Assembly: GCF_014648415.1 (NCBI RefSeq)
Contig: NZ_BMRB01000001.1
Span: 1,674,001 to 1,738,000 of the forward strand
Origin: Actinokineospora fastidiosa
Lineage (GTDB): Bacteria > Actinomycetota > Actinomycetes > Mycobacteriales > Pseudonocardiaceae
Length of the DNA: 64,000 nucleotides
Reading direction: 5' to 3'
Shown: piece after piece, positions 25,398 through 36,696 of the stretch
How positions within the stretch are numbered: the stretch's first letter is position 1
How the letters are laid out: each line of letters begins with the position of its first letter
Position numbers and translations under genes: made by a program
The notes under the pieces: generated by a model
Seen by the model: only the letters and a program-made list of their open reading frames with translations
Told to the model about the DNA's origin: nothing
Database searches by the model: none

Positions 25398-26311
25398 AAC
25401 GGCTCGCGGGGCTGCTCGCGGCCTTCACCGGCGGCACGGCGATCGCCGTGCAGAGCCGGATCAACGGGGAACTCGCGCGCGGCCTCGGCGACGGGCTGTT
25501 CGCCGCGCTGGTGTCCTTCGGCGTGGGGCTCGCGCTGTTGTGCCTGGTCGTGGCCTCGGCGCGGAACCCGAGGGCGGCGGTGGGCCGCTGGGTCCGCGCG
25601 CTGCGCTCCGGCGAGCTGCGGCCGTGGCAGTGCCTGGGCGGCGTCGCGGGCGCCTGGTACGTCACCACGCAGGGCCTGACGGCCTCGATCCTGGGCGTCG
25701 CGGTCTTCACCGTCGCCGTGGTCGCCGGGCAGGTGGTCAGCAGCCTGGTCGTCGACCGCGCGGGCATCGGCCCGGGCGGTCCGGTCCCGATCACCTGGCC
25801 GAGGGCGGTCGGCGCGGCGCTGGCCGTGCTCGCGGTGGCCGTCGCCGTCTCCGACGAGTTCGGCGAGCCGAGGACGCTGTGGCTGGCGGTCCTGCCCGCG
25901 CTCGGCGGCGCGGCCATGGGCTGGCAGCAGGCGGTCAACGGGCTCGTGCGGGCCGCCAGCGGCAGCGTCCGGTTCGCCACGCTGGTCAACTTCGCCGTCG
26001 GCACGGTCGCGCTGCTCCTCGCGTGTGCCGTCGACGTCGTCGTGCGCGGCTGGCCCGCGCCGCCGCCGACGGACTGGTGGCTCTACACCGGCGGGGCCAT
26101 CGGGATCGTCGCGCTGACCACGGCCGTCTTCGCCGTCCGCCACATCGGCGTCCTGCTGCTGGGCCTGTGCGCGGTGTGCGGGCAGATCACCGGATCGATC
26201 GCCGTGGACCTGCTGGGCCGGGGCGTCTCGACGGCGACGCTCGCGGGCGCGGCGGTCACCCTCCTCGCGGTGGTGGTCGCGGCGGCGCGTCGGCCCGCAA
26301 TGAGAGGATGA
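25388..26311 (+). CDS. DMT superfamily transporter (DUF606/YdcZ-like)
   Basis: A 307-residue membrane protein with about ten spans arranged as two related halves: [20 protein letters not shown] in the first and [20 protein letters not shown] in the second. This is the internal duplication of the DUF606/YdcZ family of the drug/metabolite transporter superfamily. The conserved QxxxN (QSRIN, QQAVN) occurs in both halves. The GTG at 25388 is used because it gives [16 protein letters not shown] at the membrane. It overlaps the regulator upstream and folD downstream (4 nt), so it is in an operon with both. The substrate is unknown. Confidence 0.8.
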   Translation: MDLKRLAGLLAAFTGGTAIAVQSRINGELARGLGDGLFAALVSFGVGLALLCLVVASARNPRAAVGRWVRALRSGELRPWQCLGGVAGAWYVTTQGLTASILGVAVFTVAVVAGQVVSSLVVDRAGIGPGGPVPITWPRAVGAALAVLAVAVAVSDEFGEPRTLWLAVLPALGGAAMGWQQAVNGLVRAASGSVRFATLVNFAVGTVALLLACAVDVVVRGWPAPPPTDWWLYTGGAIGIVALTTAVFAVRHIGVLLLGLCAVCGQITGSIAVDLLGRGVSTATLAGAAVTLLAVVVAAARRPAMRG

Positions 26312-27171
26312 CGGCCGTGACGGCGACGATTCTGGACGGCAAGGCGACCCGAGACGCGATCCTGGACGAGCTGCGCGTGCGCGTGGCGGCCCTCGCCGAG
26401 CGCGGCGTGGTGCCCGGCCTCGGCACCGTCCTGGTCGGCGACGACCCGGGCTCGCAGGCGTACGTGCGCAGCAAGCACAACTTCTGCCGCAAGATCGGCA
26501 TCAACTCGATCCGCCGCGACCTGCCCGCCACCGTCAGCCAGGCCGAGCTCGAGGCGACGATCGACGAGCTCAACGCCAACCCGGACTGCACCGGCTACCT
26601 GATCCAGCTCCCGCTGCCCGGCCACCTCGACGCGGGCCGCGCCCTGGAGCGCGTCGACCCGGCCAAGGACTCCGACGGCCTGCACCCCACCAACCTGGGC
26701 AAGCTCGTCCTCGGCGACGTCGCCCCGCTGCCGTGCACGCCGGTGGGCATCGTGGAGCTGCTGCGCCGCTACGACGTCCCGCTGGCGGGCGCCCGGGTCA
26801 CCGTCGTCGGCCGCGGCGTCACCGCGGGCCGCCCGCTGGGCCTGCTGCTGACCCGCCGCAGCGAGAACGCGACCGTGACCCTGTGCCACACCGGCACCAA
26901 GGACCTCGCCGCCGAGGTGCGCAGGGCCGACATCGTGGTCGCCGCCGCGGGCAGCGCGGGCCTGATCACCGCCGACATGGTCAAGCCCGGCGCGGCCGTG
27001 CTCGACGTCGGCGTCACCCGCACCGACCGGGGCCTGGTCGGCGACGTGCACCCGGACGTGCGCGAGGTCGCCGGGTACCTGGCGCCCATGCCCGGCGGCA
27101 TCGGCCCGATGACCATCGCCATGCTGCTGCGCAACACCGTCGAGGTCGCCGAGCGGACCGCGCGGTCGTGA
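26308..27171 (+). CDS. folD: Methylene-THF dehydrogenase / methenyl-THF cyclohydrolase
   Basis: A 287-residue bifunctional C1-folate enzyme producing 10-formyl-THF and NADPH. Signature segments are [20 protein letters not shown] (with the catalytic Tyr and Lys), [22 protein letters not shown], the Rossmann motif [15 protein letters not shown] and [14 protein letters not shown]. The start ATG at 26308 overlaps the transporter stop by 4 nt, and the stop overlaps the DUF3017 gene, showing a coupled operon. Its formyl-THF product feeds PurN and PurH encoded elsewhere in the window. Confidence 0.97.
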   Translation: MTAVTATILDGKATRDAILDELRVRVAALAERGVVPGLGTVLVGDDPGSQAYVRSKHNFCRKIGINSIRRDLPATVSQAELEATIDELNANPDCTGYLIQLPLPGHLDAGRALERVDPAKDSDGLHPTNLGKLVLGDVAPLPCTPVGIVELLRRYDVPLAGARVTVVGRGVTAGRPLGLLLTRRSENATVTLCHTGTKDLAAEVRRADIVVAAAGSAGLITADMVKPGAAVLDVGVTRTDRGLVGDVHPDVREVAGYLAPMPGGIGPMTIAMLLRNTVEVAERTARS

Positions 27172-27482
27172 GCGAGCCGGTCGGCGGCCGGGGCGAGCCG
27201 CCAAGGACCCGGCACCCGGCGCTCGTCCACCTGCCGTTCGTGCTGGTCATGGCCGTGGTCGCGGTCGGGCTCGTGCGGATCAGCATGTACCACTGGCGCG
27301 AGGGCAGCGTCTGGATCGGGCTCGCGCTGCTGCTGGCCGCGGGTCTGCGCGCCCTGCTCCGCGACGAGCAGGCGGGCCTGGTCGCCATCCGCGGCCGCGC
27401 CGTCGACGTGCTGACCTACGCCGCCTTCGGCACGATGGTGATCGCGGTCGCGGTGACCATCGAGGGCGGCCCGCTCAACTAG
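27168..27482 (+). CDS. DUF3017 small membrane protein
   Basis: A 104-residue protein with a charged N-terminus and three predicted membrane helices (about 24-42, 48-63, 78-97). A gene of this type follows folD in many Actinobacteria, including M. tuberculosis Rv3355c. GTG 27168 overlaps the folD stop. Its 3' end overlaps the end of the convergent Scr1-type regulator by 8 nt. Function unknown. Confidence 0.8.
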   Translation: MSEPVGGRGEPPRTRHPALVHLPFVLVMAVVAVGLVRISMYHWREGSVWIGLALLLAAGLRALLRDEQAGLVAIRGRAVDVLTYAAFGTMVIAVAVTIEGGPLN

Positions 27483-28272
27483 CCAGCCGCGCGATCCTGG
27501 CCAGCGAGTCCTCCTCGGACAGCGCCGTGCTCAGCAGCTCCACCACGACCCGGTCGTAGTGGCGCACCTCGGCCTGGTCCTCGACGAACAGCCGCGACGT
27601 GCGCTTGTCCAGCACCACGACCGCGCCCCGGTGCGGGAACTGCAGCCGCTGGAACGGCCCGCCGAGGCCGGGGTGCCCGTGCGGCAGGTCCGGGATCACC
27701 CGGATCGTCACCGACCGGCGCGCGCCCGCCTCGACCAGGTACCGCAACTGCTCGCGCAGCACGTCCGGCCCGCCGACCGCGGTGCGCAGGACGGCGTCGG
27801 CGATGATCGCGTAGTAGCGCGGCGGCTGCGGCTTGCGCAGCACGGACTGCCGGTGGATGCGCTGCGTCCAGCGGTCCAGCACGGAGTCGTCGTCGAGCAT
27901 GGCCACCTCGCGCAGCGCGGCCTGGGCGTACGGGACGGTCTGCAGCAGCTCGGGGATCAGCGCCGACTGGTAGTCCACGATCATCGCCGCGCGCGTCTCC
28001 AGGAAGCGCAGCGCCGAGTCCGACCCGCCCGCGCCGTCGCTGAGGCTGGCCGCGAGGTCGATCAGGTCGTCGCGGCTGAGCCCGGTGACGCCGTAGAGGC
28101 CGAGCAGGGCGGCGACGTCGTCGGGGGCCTGGGGCGCGCGGCCGTTCTCCATCCGGCTCAGCTTGGCCGCGCTGATCCCCACCTTGGCCGTGACCTCGGC
28201 CAGGCTCAGCCCGACCCGGTCGCGCTGGGTGCGCAGCTCCGCGCCGAGCAGGGCGACACGCACGTCCGACAT
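27475..28272 (-). CDS. Scr1-type helix-turn-helix regulator (DUF5753)
   Basis: A 265-residue protein: an N-terminal XRE HTH (LGAELRTQRDRVGLSLAEVT ... ISAAKLSRMENGRAPQAPDDVAAL) and a C-terminal DUF5753 domain (AAMIVDYQSALIPELLQT, RIHRQSVL, YAIIADAVLRTAVGG). In Streptomyces and relatives these proteins are usually the partner of a small DUF397 protein, forming a pair with toxin-antitoxin-like behaviour. I find no DUF397 gene on either side, so this copy is an orphan. The ATG at 28272 has GGGAGA at 6-nt spacing; an in-frame upstream ATG lacks a site. It converges on DUF3017 and diverges from mdh. Confidence 0.85.
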   Translation of the reverse strand: MSDVRVALLGAELRTQRDRVGLSLAEVTAKVGISAAKLSRMENGRAPQAPDDVAALLGLYGVTGLSRDDLIDLAASLSDGAGGSDSALRFLETRAAMIVDYQSALIPELLQTVPYAQAALREVAMLDDDSVLDRWTQRIHRQSVLRKPQPPRYYAIIADAVLRTAVGGPDVLREQLRYLVEAGARRSVTIRVIPDLPHGHPGLGGPFQRLQFPHRGAVVVLDKRTSRLFVEDQAEVRHYDRVVVELLSTALSEEDSLARIARLAS

Positions 28273-28360
28273 CGTTCTCCCTGGGCCAACTGGGGGGACG
28301 CGCGCCATGATCGCCGCAGGGTGCCCGCTCGAACGCCCGCGCGTTACGGTGTCGCGTTAG

Positions 28361-29476
<1,116 letters not shown>

Positions 29477-29488
29477 AGTCCGATCGCG

Positions 29489-29522
29489 ACGGCCCCTCCC
29501 GCTTTCCGGCGGGAGGGGCCGT
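29489..29522 (+). terminator. Terminator of mdh
   Basis: ACGGCCCCTCCCGC (29489-29502) pairs perfectly with 29509-29522 around a 6-nt loop and is followed by TCGTCTTGTT. It lies 13 bp after the mdh stop. Confidence 0.85.
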
Positions 29523-29543
29523 TCGTCTTGTTACGGTGCCGGG

Positions 29544-30359
29544 GTGAGCCTGATCGCCTGGCCTGTGCCGGTTCCCGACCTGCCCGCCGACGTCCACCCC
29601 GCGCTGGCCGACGCCGCCCGCGCCGCCTCCGCCGCCTACGGCGTGATCCGCCGCTCGCACGGGCGCGCCGCGCTCGCCGAGGAGGTCGGCATGGGCGCGG
29701 ACGGCACGCCGACGATGCGGGTGGACGCCGTCGTCGAGGAGGCGATCGCGGAGTCGGCGCAGCGCAGCGGGGTCAACCTGCTGTCGGAGGAGATCGGCTT
29801 CCTCGACCACGGCTCGGCGCTGACGCTGGTGGTCGACCCGGTGGACGGCTCGGCCAACGCCGCGTCGGGGGTGCCGCTGTCGTGCTTCGCCGGGGCGCTG
29901 GTGCGCGACACCCTGCCCGCCGAGGCGCTGACGACCTGGTTGGACACCGGTCGGGCGTGGTGGGCGCGGGTCGGGCACCCGACGGCGTTCCGCACGAGCG
30001 GGCGCACGCGGCTGGCGGGCGCGACGGTCAACCTGCTGCGGCCGAAGTCGGCCAACCGGGACGCCTGGCTGCGCGTGGCGGACCGGGCCGGGCGGCTGCG
30101 CATCCTGGGCACCACGTGCCTCGAGGCGATCCTCGTCGCCGAGGGCTCGGTCGACGCCTTCGCCGACGCGGGCTCGGACACCCTGCGGATCGTCGACCTC
30201 GCGGCCGCGTTGGTGACCGTGCCCGCGGCGGGCGGGACGGTCATCGACGCGCGCGGCCGGGCCCTGGAATTCGACCCGGACCTGACCCGGCGGTGGTCCG
30301 GGATCGCCGCGGCGACCCCGGCGCTGGCCGAGGAACTCGCCGCCACGATTCTCGGGTGA
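29544..30359 (+). CDS. Inositol-monophosphatase-family protein
   Basis: A 271-residue member of the IMPase/FBPase superfamily. Motif A is intact in substance, VDPVDGSANAASG (family DP(I/L)DGTxN). The metal-binding Glu of the EE(I/x) loop is visible in LLSEEIGF. The downstream motif usually written WDxAA is DLAAAL here, keeping the Asp but not the Trp. It may dephosphorylate inositol phosphates, PAP or a related sugar phosphate; Lys/Arg pattern does not discriminate. It starts with a GTG at 29544 only 20 bp after the mdh terminator hairpin, so a promoter may lie within the hairpin region, or read-through feeds it. Confidence 0.75.
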   Translation: MSLIAWPVPVPDLPADVHPALADAARAASAAYGVIRRSHGRAALAEEVGMGADGTPTMRVDAVVEEAIAESAQRSGVNLLSEEIGFLDHGSALTLVVDPVDGSANAASGVPLSCFAGALVRDTLPAEALTTWLDTGRAWWARVGHPTAFRTSGRTRLAGATVNLLRPKSANRDAWLRVADRAGRLRILGTTCLEAILVAEGSVDAFADAGSDTLRIVDLAAALVTVPAAGGTVIDARGRALEFDPDLTRRWSGIAAATPALAEELAATILG

Positions 30360-30556
30360 CCCGAGGCTCACGCGATCGGGTCGCCAACCCGGCAATCAGC
30401 GCTACGGAGGGGACGTCCGGATTAACTCCGCCGTAACTCCTTCCCCCGATAGAGGGAAACTGCAGGTAATGGCATCACGGACCGCTGCCGCCCGCGTTTC
30501 CCTGTCGACGGACCCGGGAACGACTACCCCGGGGCCTGGAGGACAGGGAGGCACCG

Positions 30557-30955
30557 ATGACCAGCGAGCACACCGAGCAGCTCATCTCGCTCTACAACGG
30601 CAGCATTCCGGTTCGGTCCCGGTGGACCTACCGGACGGCCGAGCCGTTCACCATCGCGGCCGCCTTCCAGACCGACAACGACAGCTGGGTCGAGTGGGTC
30701 TTCGCCCGCGACCTGCTGCTGGCCGGGCTGTCCTCGGCGGCCGGTGAGGGCGACGTGCGGTTCCGGCCGGGGTCCGACGCCAGCGACCGCGTGCTCTACG
30801 TCGAGATCGAGTCGCCCGACGGCCACGCGATGCTCGTCATGAGCCACGCCGACGTCGCCGACTTCGCCGCCGTGACCGCGGCGATGGTGCCGGTCGGCGA
30901 GGAGGGCGACTTCTTCGACGTCGACGCCCTCATCGCGGAGATCACCAACGTCTGA
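30557..30955 (+). CDS. SsgA-family sporulation/cell-division regulator (SALP)
   Basis: A 132-residue protein with the family pattern: YRTAEPFTIAAAF, WVEWVFARDLLLAGL, GEGDVRFRPG and a terminal FFDVDALIAEI. SsgA-like proteins of sporulating actinomycetes help position FtsZ or control septal peptidoglycan turnover. CAGGGAGGCACC gives a strong ribosome site. The 197-bp upstream gap contains no ORF; I see no certain promoter. A long imperfect hairpin with AT-rich palindromes follows the stop. Confidence 0.85.
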   Translation: MTSEHTEQLISLYNGSIPVRSRWTYRTAEPFTIAAAFQTDNDSWVEWVFARDLLLAGLSSAAGEGDVRFRPGSDASDRVLYVEIESPDGHAMLVMSHADVADFAAVTAAMVPVGEEGDFFDVDALIAEITNV

Positions 30956-30963
30956 ACCGGCGA

Positions 30964-31031
30964 TTTCAGATGATCTGATCATATGATCGCGCTATCGGCA
31001 TGATGCGATCATATGATCGGATCATCTGGAA
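30964..31031. repeat. 27-bp-stem hairpin built of GATCAT palindromes, between convergent genes
   Basis: 30964-30990 and 31005-31031 are inverted repeats with 25 of 27 matches, and both mismatches become G-U pairs in RNA. The loop is 14 nt. Each arm itself contains the palindrome GATCATATGATC. Base composition is far less GC-rich than the surroundings. It sits between the converging SsgA-like and lipoprotein genes and resembles the cluster at 41101-41381. Confidence 0.8.
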
Positions 31032-31103
31032 CCCGCTCCCGCGGCGCGATGGCCGCCCTCCCCGAGCGCACGGGGTGGGCGGCCATCGGGGTTCAGCGCG
31101 GGG

Positions 31104-31481
31104 TTACAGGCAGGCCTGGCTCAGCGCGTTGAAGGCGTCCAGCTTCTGCTGGGTCCAGTCGGCGAGGTTCGCCGGGTCGAGGTTGGCGGGGATCTCCCGC
31201 AGCTGGGTGGCCATGTCCGTCAACGCGGTGCTCAGCGTCGTGTCGGACACGTCCTGGGCGAGCGTGGTCAGCTCGTCGGCCTTCTGCTGGGCCTCGTCGA
31301 CCGCCTGCTGCGGGTTGTTGGCGTCCGGGGTGAACCCGGCCAGCTCCAGCGCCTTGACGCACACGCTCGCCTTGTCGGCCGCGTTGCCCGCGGTGTCGGC
31401 GGCTTCCTGGATCTCGGCGCAGGCGGTCAGCGCGCCCAGCAGTGCGGCGGCGGTCAGGGTGGTGGCAATCCGAGAACGCAT
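31104..31481 (-). CDS. Small secreted lipoprotein, helical
   Basis: A 125-residue protein with a lipoprotein signal (MRSRIATTLTAAALLGALTAC, lipobox LTAC, lipidated Cys about residue 21). The mature part is alpha-helical and Ala/Gln/Asp-rich (AADTAGNAADKASVCVKAL, AVDEAQQKADELTTLAQDV) with two further cysteines (near residues 40 and 124) that may form a disulphide. No family is recognised. It lies 42 bp downstream of the Ser/Thr kinase gene on the same strand and is probably co-transcribed with it. Confidence 0.7.
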   Translation of the reverse strand: MRSRIATTLTAAALLGALTACAEIQEAADTAGNAADKASVCVKALELAGFTPDANNPQQAVDEAQQKADELTTLAQDVSDTTLSTALTDMATQLREIPANLDPANLADWTQQKLDAFNALSQACL

Positions 31482-31523
31482 CGTGCCCCTGTCAGTAGGA
31501 GTGGACGGCAGCAAGGCTACCGA

Positions 31524-32861
<1,338 letters not shown>

Positions 32862-32891
32862 GGCGCGGACTCTGGCACAGTGGGCAGACAT

Positions 32892-33560
32892 ATGGACGAG
32901 CTGCCCACCGTGATCGCCCGCGCCCCCGGCGCGTGCGGCGAACTGGTCCTGCGCCGCGTCGGCGCCCACCACGAGATCATCGCCGACGGGATGTTCCTGA
33001 TGGACACCCGCGCGGGCGAGTCCGAGCGCCTGCTGGTCGACGCCGCGGCCGACCGCATGCCCGACGGCGCCCCGCTGGTCGTCGGCGGCTTGGGCGTCGG
33101 CTTCTCCCTGGCCGCGGCCCTGTCCCACCCGAGGGTGGGCGAGGTCGTCGTGGTCGAGCGCGAGCAGGCGGTCATCGAGTGGAACGCGGGCCCGCTGGGC
33201 AACGCCGACCTGCTGGCCGACCCCCGCGCGCACTGCGTCCCGGCCGACCTGGTGACGTGGCTGTCCACTGTGGAGGAGCCTTTCGGGGCGGTGTGCCTGG
33301 ACATCGACAACGGTCCCGAGTGGACCCTGGACGAGGGCAACGCGGGCCTCTACACCGACACCGGCCTCGACCTGCTCGCCTCGGCCCTGACCCCCGACGG
33401 CGTCCTGGCCGTCTGGAGCGCCGCGGCCAGCGCGGACTTCCACACGCGCCTCCGCGCCCACTTCGCCGACGTCGAGGAACTCACCGTCCCGGTCCCCCGG
33501 GGCGAACCGGACGTGGTCTACCTGGCTACGCCTTCGCCGCGGCCTTCATCGCCTTCTTGA
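32892..33560 (+). CDS. Spermidine-synthase-like methyltransferase-fold protein
   Basis: A 222-residue protein with a Rossmann methyltransferase core: VVGGLGVGFSLAAAL is the glycine-rich loop (GGGxG in true spermidine synthases), EVVVVEREQAVIEWN is the acidic strand, and VCLDIDNGPEW the following motif. The N-terminal beta region (LVLRRVGAHHEIIADGMFLMDT) resembles polyamine aminopropyltransferases. Key polyamine-binding aspartates are not all recognisable, so the substrate is uncertain. It is divergent from the kinase gene, with as little as 0-30 bp between starts. The last 35 nt overlap antisense with the convergent HhH-GPD gene. Confidence 0.75.
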   Translation: MDELPTVIARAPGACGELVLRRVGAHHEIIADGMFLMDTRAGESERLLVDAAADRMPDGAPLVVGGLGVGFSLAAALSHPRVGEVVVVEREQAVIEWNAGPLGNADLLADPRAHCVPADLVTWLSTVEEPFGAVCLDIDNGPEWTLDEGNAGLYTDTGLDLLASALTPDGVLAVWSAAASADFHTRLRAHFADVEELTVPVPRGEPDVVYLATPSPRPSSPS

Positions 33561-34098
33561 ACGCCCGAACCTCAGCCAACGACCCGGCGTCGACGACATC
33601 GGCGACGCTGCGCTTGGACCCCTTCGTCCCGTAGTCCCCGGCCGCCTTGCGCCACCCGTAGGGCGTCACCCCGAGCTGCTTGCCGAGGAGGGCGAGGAAG
33701 ATCTTGGCCTTCTGCTCCCCGTACCCCGGCAGATCCTTCAACCGCTTGAGCACCACCTCAGCGGTCGGCTTGTCCTTGGTCCAGATCTGCGCCACATCCC
33801 CGTCGTAGTGCTCGACGAGGTACTGACACAGCGCCTGCACCCGCTTCGCCATGCTGCCCCCATACCGGTGAATCGCAGGCGGGGTGGTCGCGATCGTGGC
33901 GAACGCCTCCGGGTCGTACTCAGCGATCTCCCGCACGTCGAGCTTCCCGAGGCGGTCGTACAGCTTCTTGGGCCCGTTGAACGCGACCTCCATGGGGATC
34001 TGCTGGTCCAACAGCATGCCGATGAGCAGTGCCAGCGGACTCTCCTCCAGCAGCGCGTCGGCCTCGGGATTCTGGGCGATGCAGAGCTTCGGCGTCAT
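33526..34098 (-). CDS. HhH-GPD-type base-excision DNA repair protein
   Basis: A 190-residue protein starting MTPKLCIAQNPEADALLEES with the helical HhH-GPD fold: LLIGMLLDQQIPMEVAF early, and the helix-hairpin-helix LKDLPGYGEQKAKIFLALLG at about residues 120-140. It belongs to the actinobacterial family of short DNA glycosylase-like proteins; no Fe-S cluster cysteines are present. The lesion is unknown. It ends inside the spermidine-synthase-like gene on the other strand. Confidence 0.8.
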   Translation of the reverse strand: MTPKLCIAQNPEADALLEESPLALLIGMLLDQQIPMEVAFNGPKKLYDRLGKLDVREIAEYDPEAFATIATTPPAIHRYGGSMAKRVQALCQYLVEHYDGDVAQIWTKDKPTAEVVLKRLKDLPGYGEQKAKIFLALLGKQLGVTPYGWRKAAGDYGTKGSKRSVADVVDAGSLAEVRAFKKAMKAAAKA

Positions 34099-34465
34099 GG
34101 CGGAAGGATCGCATATCCGGCGGTCCGGGCCACCCTTGGACGCGAACAGCGTCGCTCCGCCGCTTGGTGTCGTCCGATCGGGGTGGAGAAGGCACGTGCG
34201 CTCGAATCGGGGCGACGAGATGAGCGTCGGTTGGGTGGGTCTTCCGGATTCGGTTCTCGCGGAGTTGCGTCTAGCGGGATGGGCTGCAAGGTGCTCGACC
34301 TCGGCGCCGAGCCGTGGCCACCGCCGCCGGGCACGGCCCGGTCCGGGACGGCCTGAGGACGGCCTGAGGCAGAGCGGTCGTGCACGCCCGTTGGGCATCG
34401 CCGGAGATGTGATCGGCTGCCCCGGCCGTTCACCCTGGTCACCACGTCCACACGTGGAGGCGGCG
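34099..34465. other. Intergenic region, no convincing gene
   Basis: 367 bp between the divergent HhH-GPD and MFS genes. I see only weak features: a tandem 11-bp duplication GACGGCCTGAG near 34350-34371, and the palindromic CCACGTCCACACGTGG-like sequence at about 34442-34457 just before the MFS ribosome site GGAGG. No ORF has convincing codon use. Confidence 0.4.
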
Positions 34466-35710
34466 ATGCTGAAAGAGGCGAGTACCACCAAGCACCGCAA
34501 GGTCGCGGTCGCGGCGTTCCTGGCCTCCACTTTCGAGTGGTACGACTACTTCATCTTCGGCACCGCCGCCGCTCTTGTGCTGGGGGACGTCTTCTTCCCC
34601 GTCGCCAGTCCTGTCGCCGGGGTGTTGGCGGCGTTCGCGACGTTCGCGGTCGGGTTCGTGGTGCGGCCGATCGGGGCGGCGATCGCGGGGCATATGGGGG
34701 ACAGGTACGGGCGCAAGCCCACGCTGGTCCTCGCGCTCATCGCCATGGGGGCGGCGACCACCGGGATCGGGTTGACGCCGTCGTACGCGGCCATCGGGAT
34801 CGCGGCGCCGGTGATCCTCGTGTTGTTGCGGTTGCTCCAGGGGATCGCCGTGGGGGCGCAGTGGGGTGGGGCGATGCTGCTCGCCACCGAGTACGCACCG
34901 CCCGGCAAGCGGGGGTTGTACGGCAGTTTCGTGCAGGTCGGCGTGGTCGTCGGGGTCGTGCTGGCCAACATGTCGTTCGCCGTGCTGCAGAAGTCCGACG
35001 CGTTCGCGGCCTGGACTTGGCGGATCCCGTTCCTCGTGGGGCCGCTGGTGCTGCTGCTCGCCTGGTTCATCCACGCCCGCATCGCCGAGACGCCGGAGTT
35101 CCGGGGGGCTGAGCGGTCGCCGGTGCGGGAGGTGCTGAAGCACCACCGGGGCAAGGTGCTGCTCGCGGGCGGGTCCTTCGCCGTGCACCTGGCGACGTTC
35201 TACATCCTCATCACCGGCTCGCTCGACTACACGACCCGCGAGCTCGGCATGGACCGCGGGTCCGTGCTGGTCGTCGCCATGATCGTCGCTGGGGCGCAGA
35301 TCGTCACGATCCCGCTCGCCGCGCGGCTGTCGGACAAGGTGGGGCGGTTCCGGGTCTACACCATCGGCGTGGTCGGGCTGCTGGTGTGGGCGTTCCCGAT
35401 GTTCCTGCTCATCGACACCGCCGCCATCCCCGCCCTGATCGTCGCCCAGCTCGTCGGCGCGACGTTCCTCAGCTGCATCTACGGCCCGCAGGCCGCGCTG
35501 TTCGCCGAGCTGTTCGCCCCGCAGGTGCGCTACACCGGCGCGTCGCTGGCCTACCAGATCGCCTCGGTGCTCGGCGGCGGCCTGGCGCCGTTCCTCATGG
35601 TCCTGCTCCTGGAGTCGACCGGCACCTCCATGGCCGTCTCCGGCTACATCGCCGTGCTCGCCCTGATAGCCCTCGCCTGCGTGGCGCGGCTCCGGGTTGC
35701 CGAGCGCTGA
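34466..35710 (+). CDS. MFS transporter, metabolite:H+ symporter (MHS) family
   Basis: A 414-residue, twelve-span permease. The MHS signature is clear: ASTFEWYDYFIFGTAAALVLGDVFFP in span 1, RPIGAAIAGHMGDRYGRKPTLVL between spans 2 and 3, RLLQGIAVGAQWGGAMLLATEYAP in span 4, and LSDKVGRFRVY in the second half. Relatives (ProP, ShiA, KgtP, CitA) import osmolytes, shikimate or dicarboxylates with protons. The substrate cannot be told from sequence. ATG at 34466 follows GGAGG with 6-nt spacing. Confidence 0.9.
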   Translation: MLKEASTTKHRKVAVAAFLASTFEWYDYFIFGTAAALVLGDVFFPVASPVAGVLAAFATFAVGFVVRPIGAAIAGHMGDRYGRKPTLVLALIAMGAATTGIGLTPSYAAIGIAAPVILVLLRLLQGIAVGAQWGGAMLLATEYAPPGKRGLYGSFVQVGVVVGVVLANMSFAVLQKSDAFAAWTWRIPFLVGPLVLLLAWFIHARIAETPEFRGAERSPVREVLKHHRGKVLLAGGSFAVHLATFYILITGSLDYTTRELGMDRGSVLVVAMIVAGAQIVTIPLAARLSDKVGRFRVYTIGVVGLLVWAFPMFLLIDTAAIPALIVAQLVGATFLSCIYGPQAALFAELFAPQVRYTGASLAYQIASVLGGGLAPFLMVLLLESTGTSMAVSGYIAVLALIALACVARLRVAER

Positions 35711-35748
35711 GGGCGGGCGCAGGCTGGCGGGGACGGAAGGAGCGCCCC

Positions 35749-36009
35749 ATGGCGGTCTGCGACGTGTGCGGGAACGACTACTGGATGGCCTTCGAGGTCC
35801 GCACGGTGAGCGGTCAGGTGCACACCTTCGACTCCCTGGAGTGCGCCGCCCACCGGCTCGCCCCGGTGTGCGAGCACTGCAAGTGCCGCGTCCTCGGGCA
35901 CGGCGTCGAGGTGCAGGGCAGGTTCTTCTGCTGCGCCCACTGCGCCCGCAACAGCGGCGACGACCTCGGCGCCGAGATCAGGGACGCCGTCGGCGCGCAC
36001 CCGGGCTAG
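35749..36009 (+). CDS. Small Cys/His-rich metal-binding protein (prokaryotic metallothionein-like)
   Basis: An 86-residue protein with at least eight cysteines: MAVCDVCGNDY, FDSLECAAH, PVCEHCKCRVLGHG, FFCCAHCARNSG. The pattern CxHCxCxV...FCxxHC resembles prokaryotic metallothioneins of the SmtA/MymT kind and LIM-like treble-clef knuckles. It probably binds zinc. GGAAGGAGC gives a strong ribosome site. It lies 38 bp after the MFS gene on the same strand and may be co-transcribed. Confidence 0.75.
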   Translation: MAVCDVCGNDYWMAFEVRTVSGQVHTFDSLECAAHRLAPVCEHCKCRVLGHGVEVQGRFFCCAHCARNSGDDLGAEIRDAVGAHPG

Positions 36010-36043
36010 TAACCGATCACCGCTCGCGCGCGATGATCACGGT

Positions 36044-36694
36044 GTGGCGCGAGCATGGTGGGCGGTGGTGGCCGCGGGAGTGGTCCTGACCGGGTGCCAG
36101 TCGACGGTCGACGGCGGCGCTGTGCGGGAGGCGGCGCTGGAGTTCCGGCCGGTCGTCGTGAGCTACCCGACGAACGCGCTGACACCCGGTGTGACGTCAT
36201 CCGCGTGCCCGGGGAAGGCGGCCTCCGCGGACAAGGCGTGCAGGCAGTCGGCCGACCTGGCGCCCGCCGGTTCCACCCCCGCCGACCCGGCGGCGCAGAT
36301 GGCGGCGCTGAACGCGCTGGACTGCGGCGGCGCCGACCCGCTCGACGCCGACCCCGCCCTGCCGCTCGCCGCCTGCGACCGCGACGGCGTCGAGCTGTTC
36401 ATCCTGGACAAGGCCTTTCTGGACGAGCGGCACGTCGCCGAGGCGACCTCCGGCATCGACCCGCAGGGCGTCGGCTACGTCGTCACCCTCTCCTTCACCG
36501 CCGAGGGGACCGACATCTGGGCGAGGCACACCGAGAGCCACGTCAACGAGCGGGTCGCGTTCCTGGTGGACGGCAAGGTCGTCTCGGCCCCGACGATCCA
36601 GGGCGCGATCCACGGCGACACCACCATCCACGGCGGCGTGAACGGGTTCACCAGGGACGAGGCCGAGAACCTGGTCGCCGCGCTCGGCGGCTGA
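36044..36694 (+). CDS. Lipoprotein with stand-alone SecD P1-head-like domain
   Basis: A 216-residue protein beginning at a GTG with a short lipoprotein signal (WWAVVAAGVVLTGC, lipobox LTGC, Cys at about residue 18). The C-terminal 80 residues match the P1 head of SecD: YVVTLSFTAEGTDIWARHTE, AFLVDGKVVSAPTIQGAI and a terminal FTRDEAENLVAALGG. None of the SecDF membrane helices is present. It is therefore a surface-anchored domain relative of SecD rather than a translocase subunit. Ends 2 bp from a convergent gene. Confidence 0.8.
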   Translation: MARAWWAVVAAGVVLTGCQSTVDGGAVREAALEFRPVVVSYPTNALTPGVTSSACPGKAASADKACRQSADLAPAGSTPADPAAQMAALNALDCGGADPLDADPALPLAACDRDGVELFILDKAFLDERHVAEATSGIDPQGVGYVVTLSFTAEGTDIWARHTESHVNERVAFLVDGKVVSAPTIQGAIHGDTTIHGGVNGFTRDEAENLVAALGG

Positions 36695-36696
36695 GC

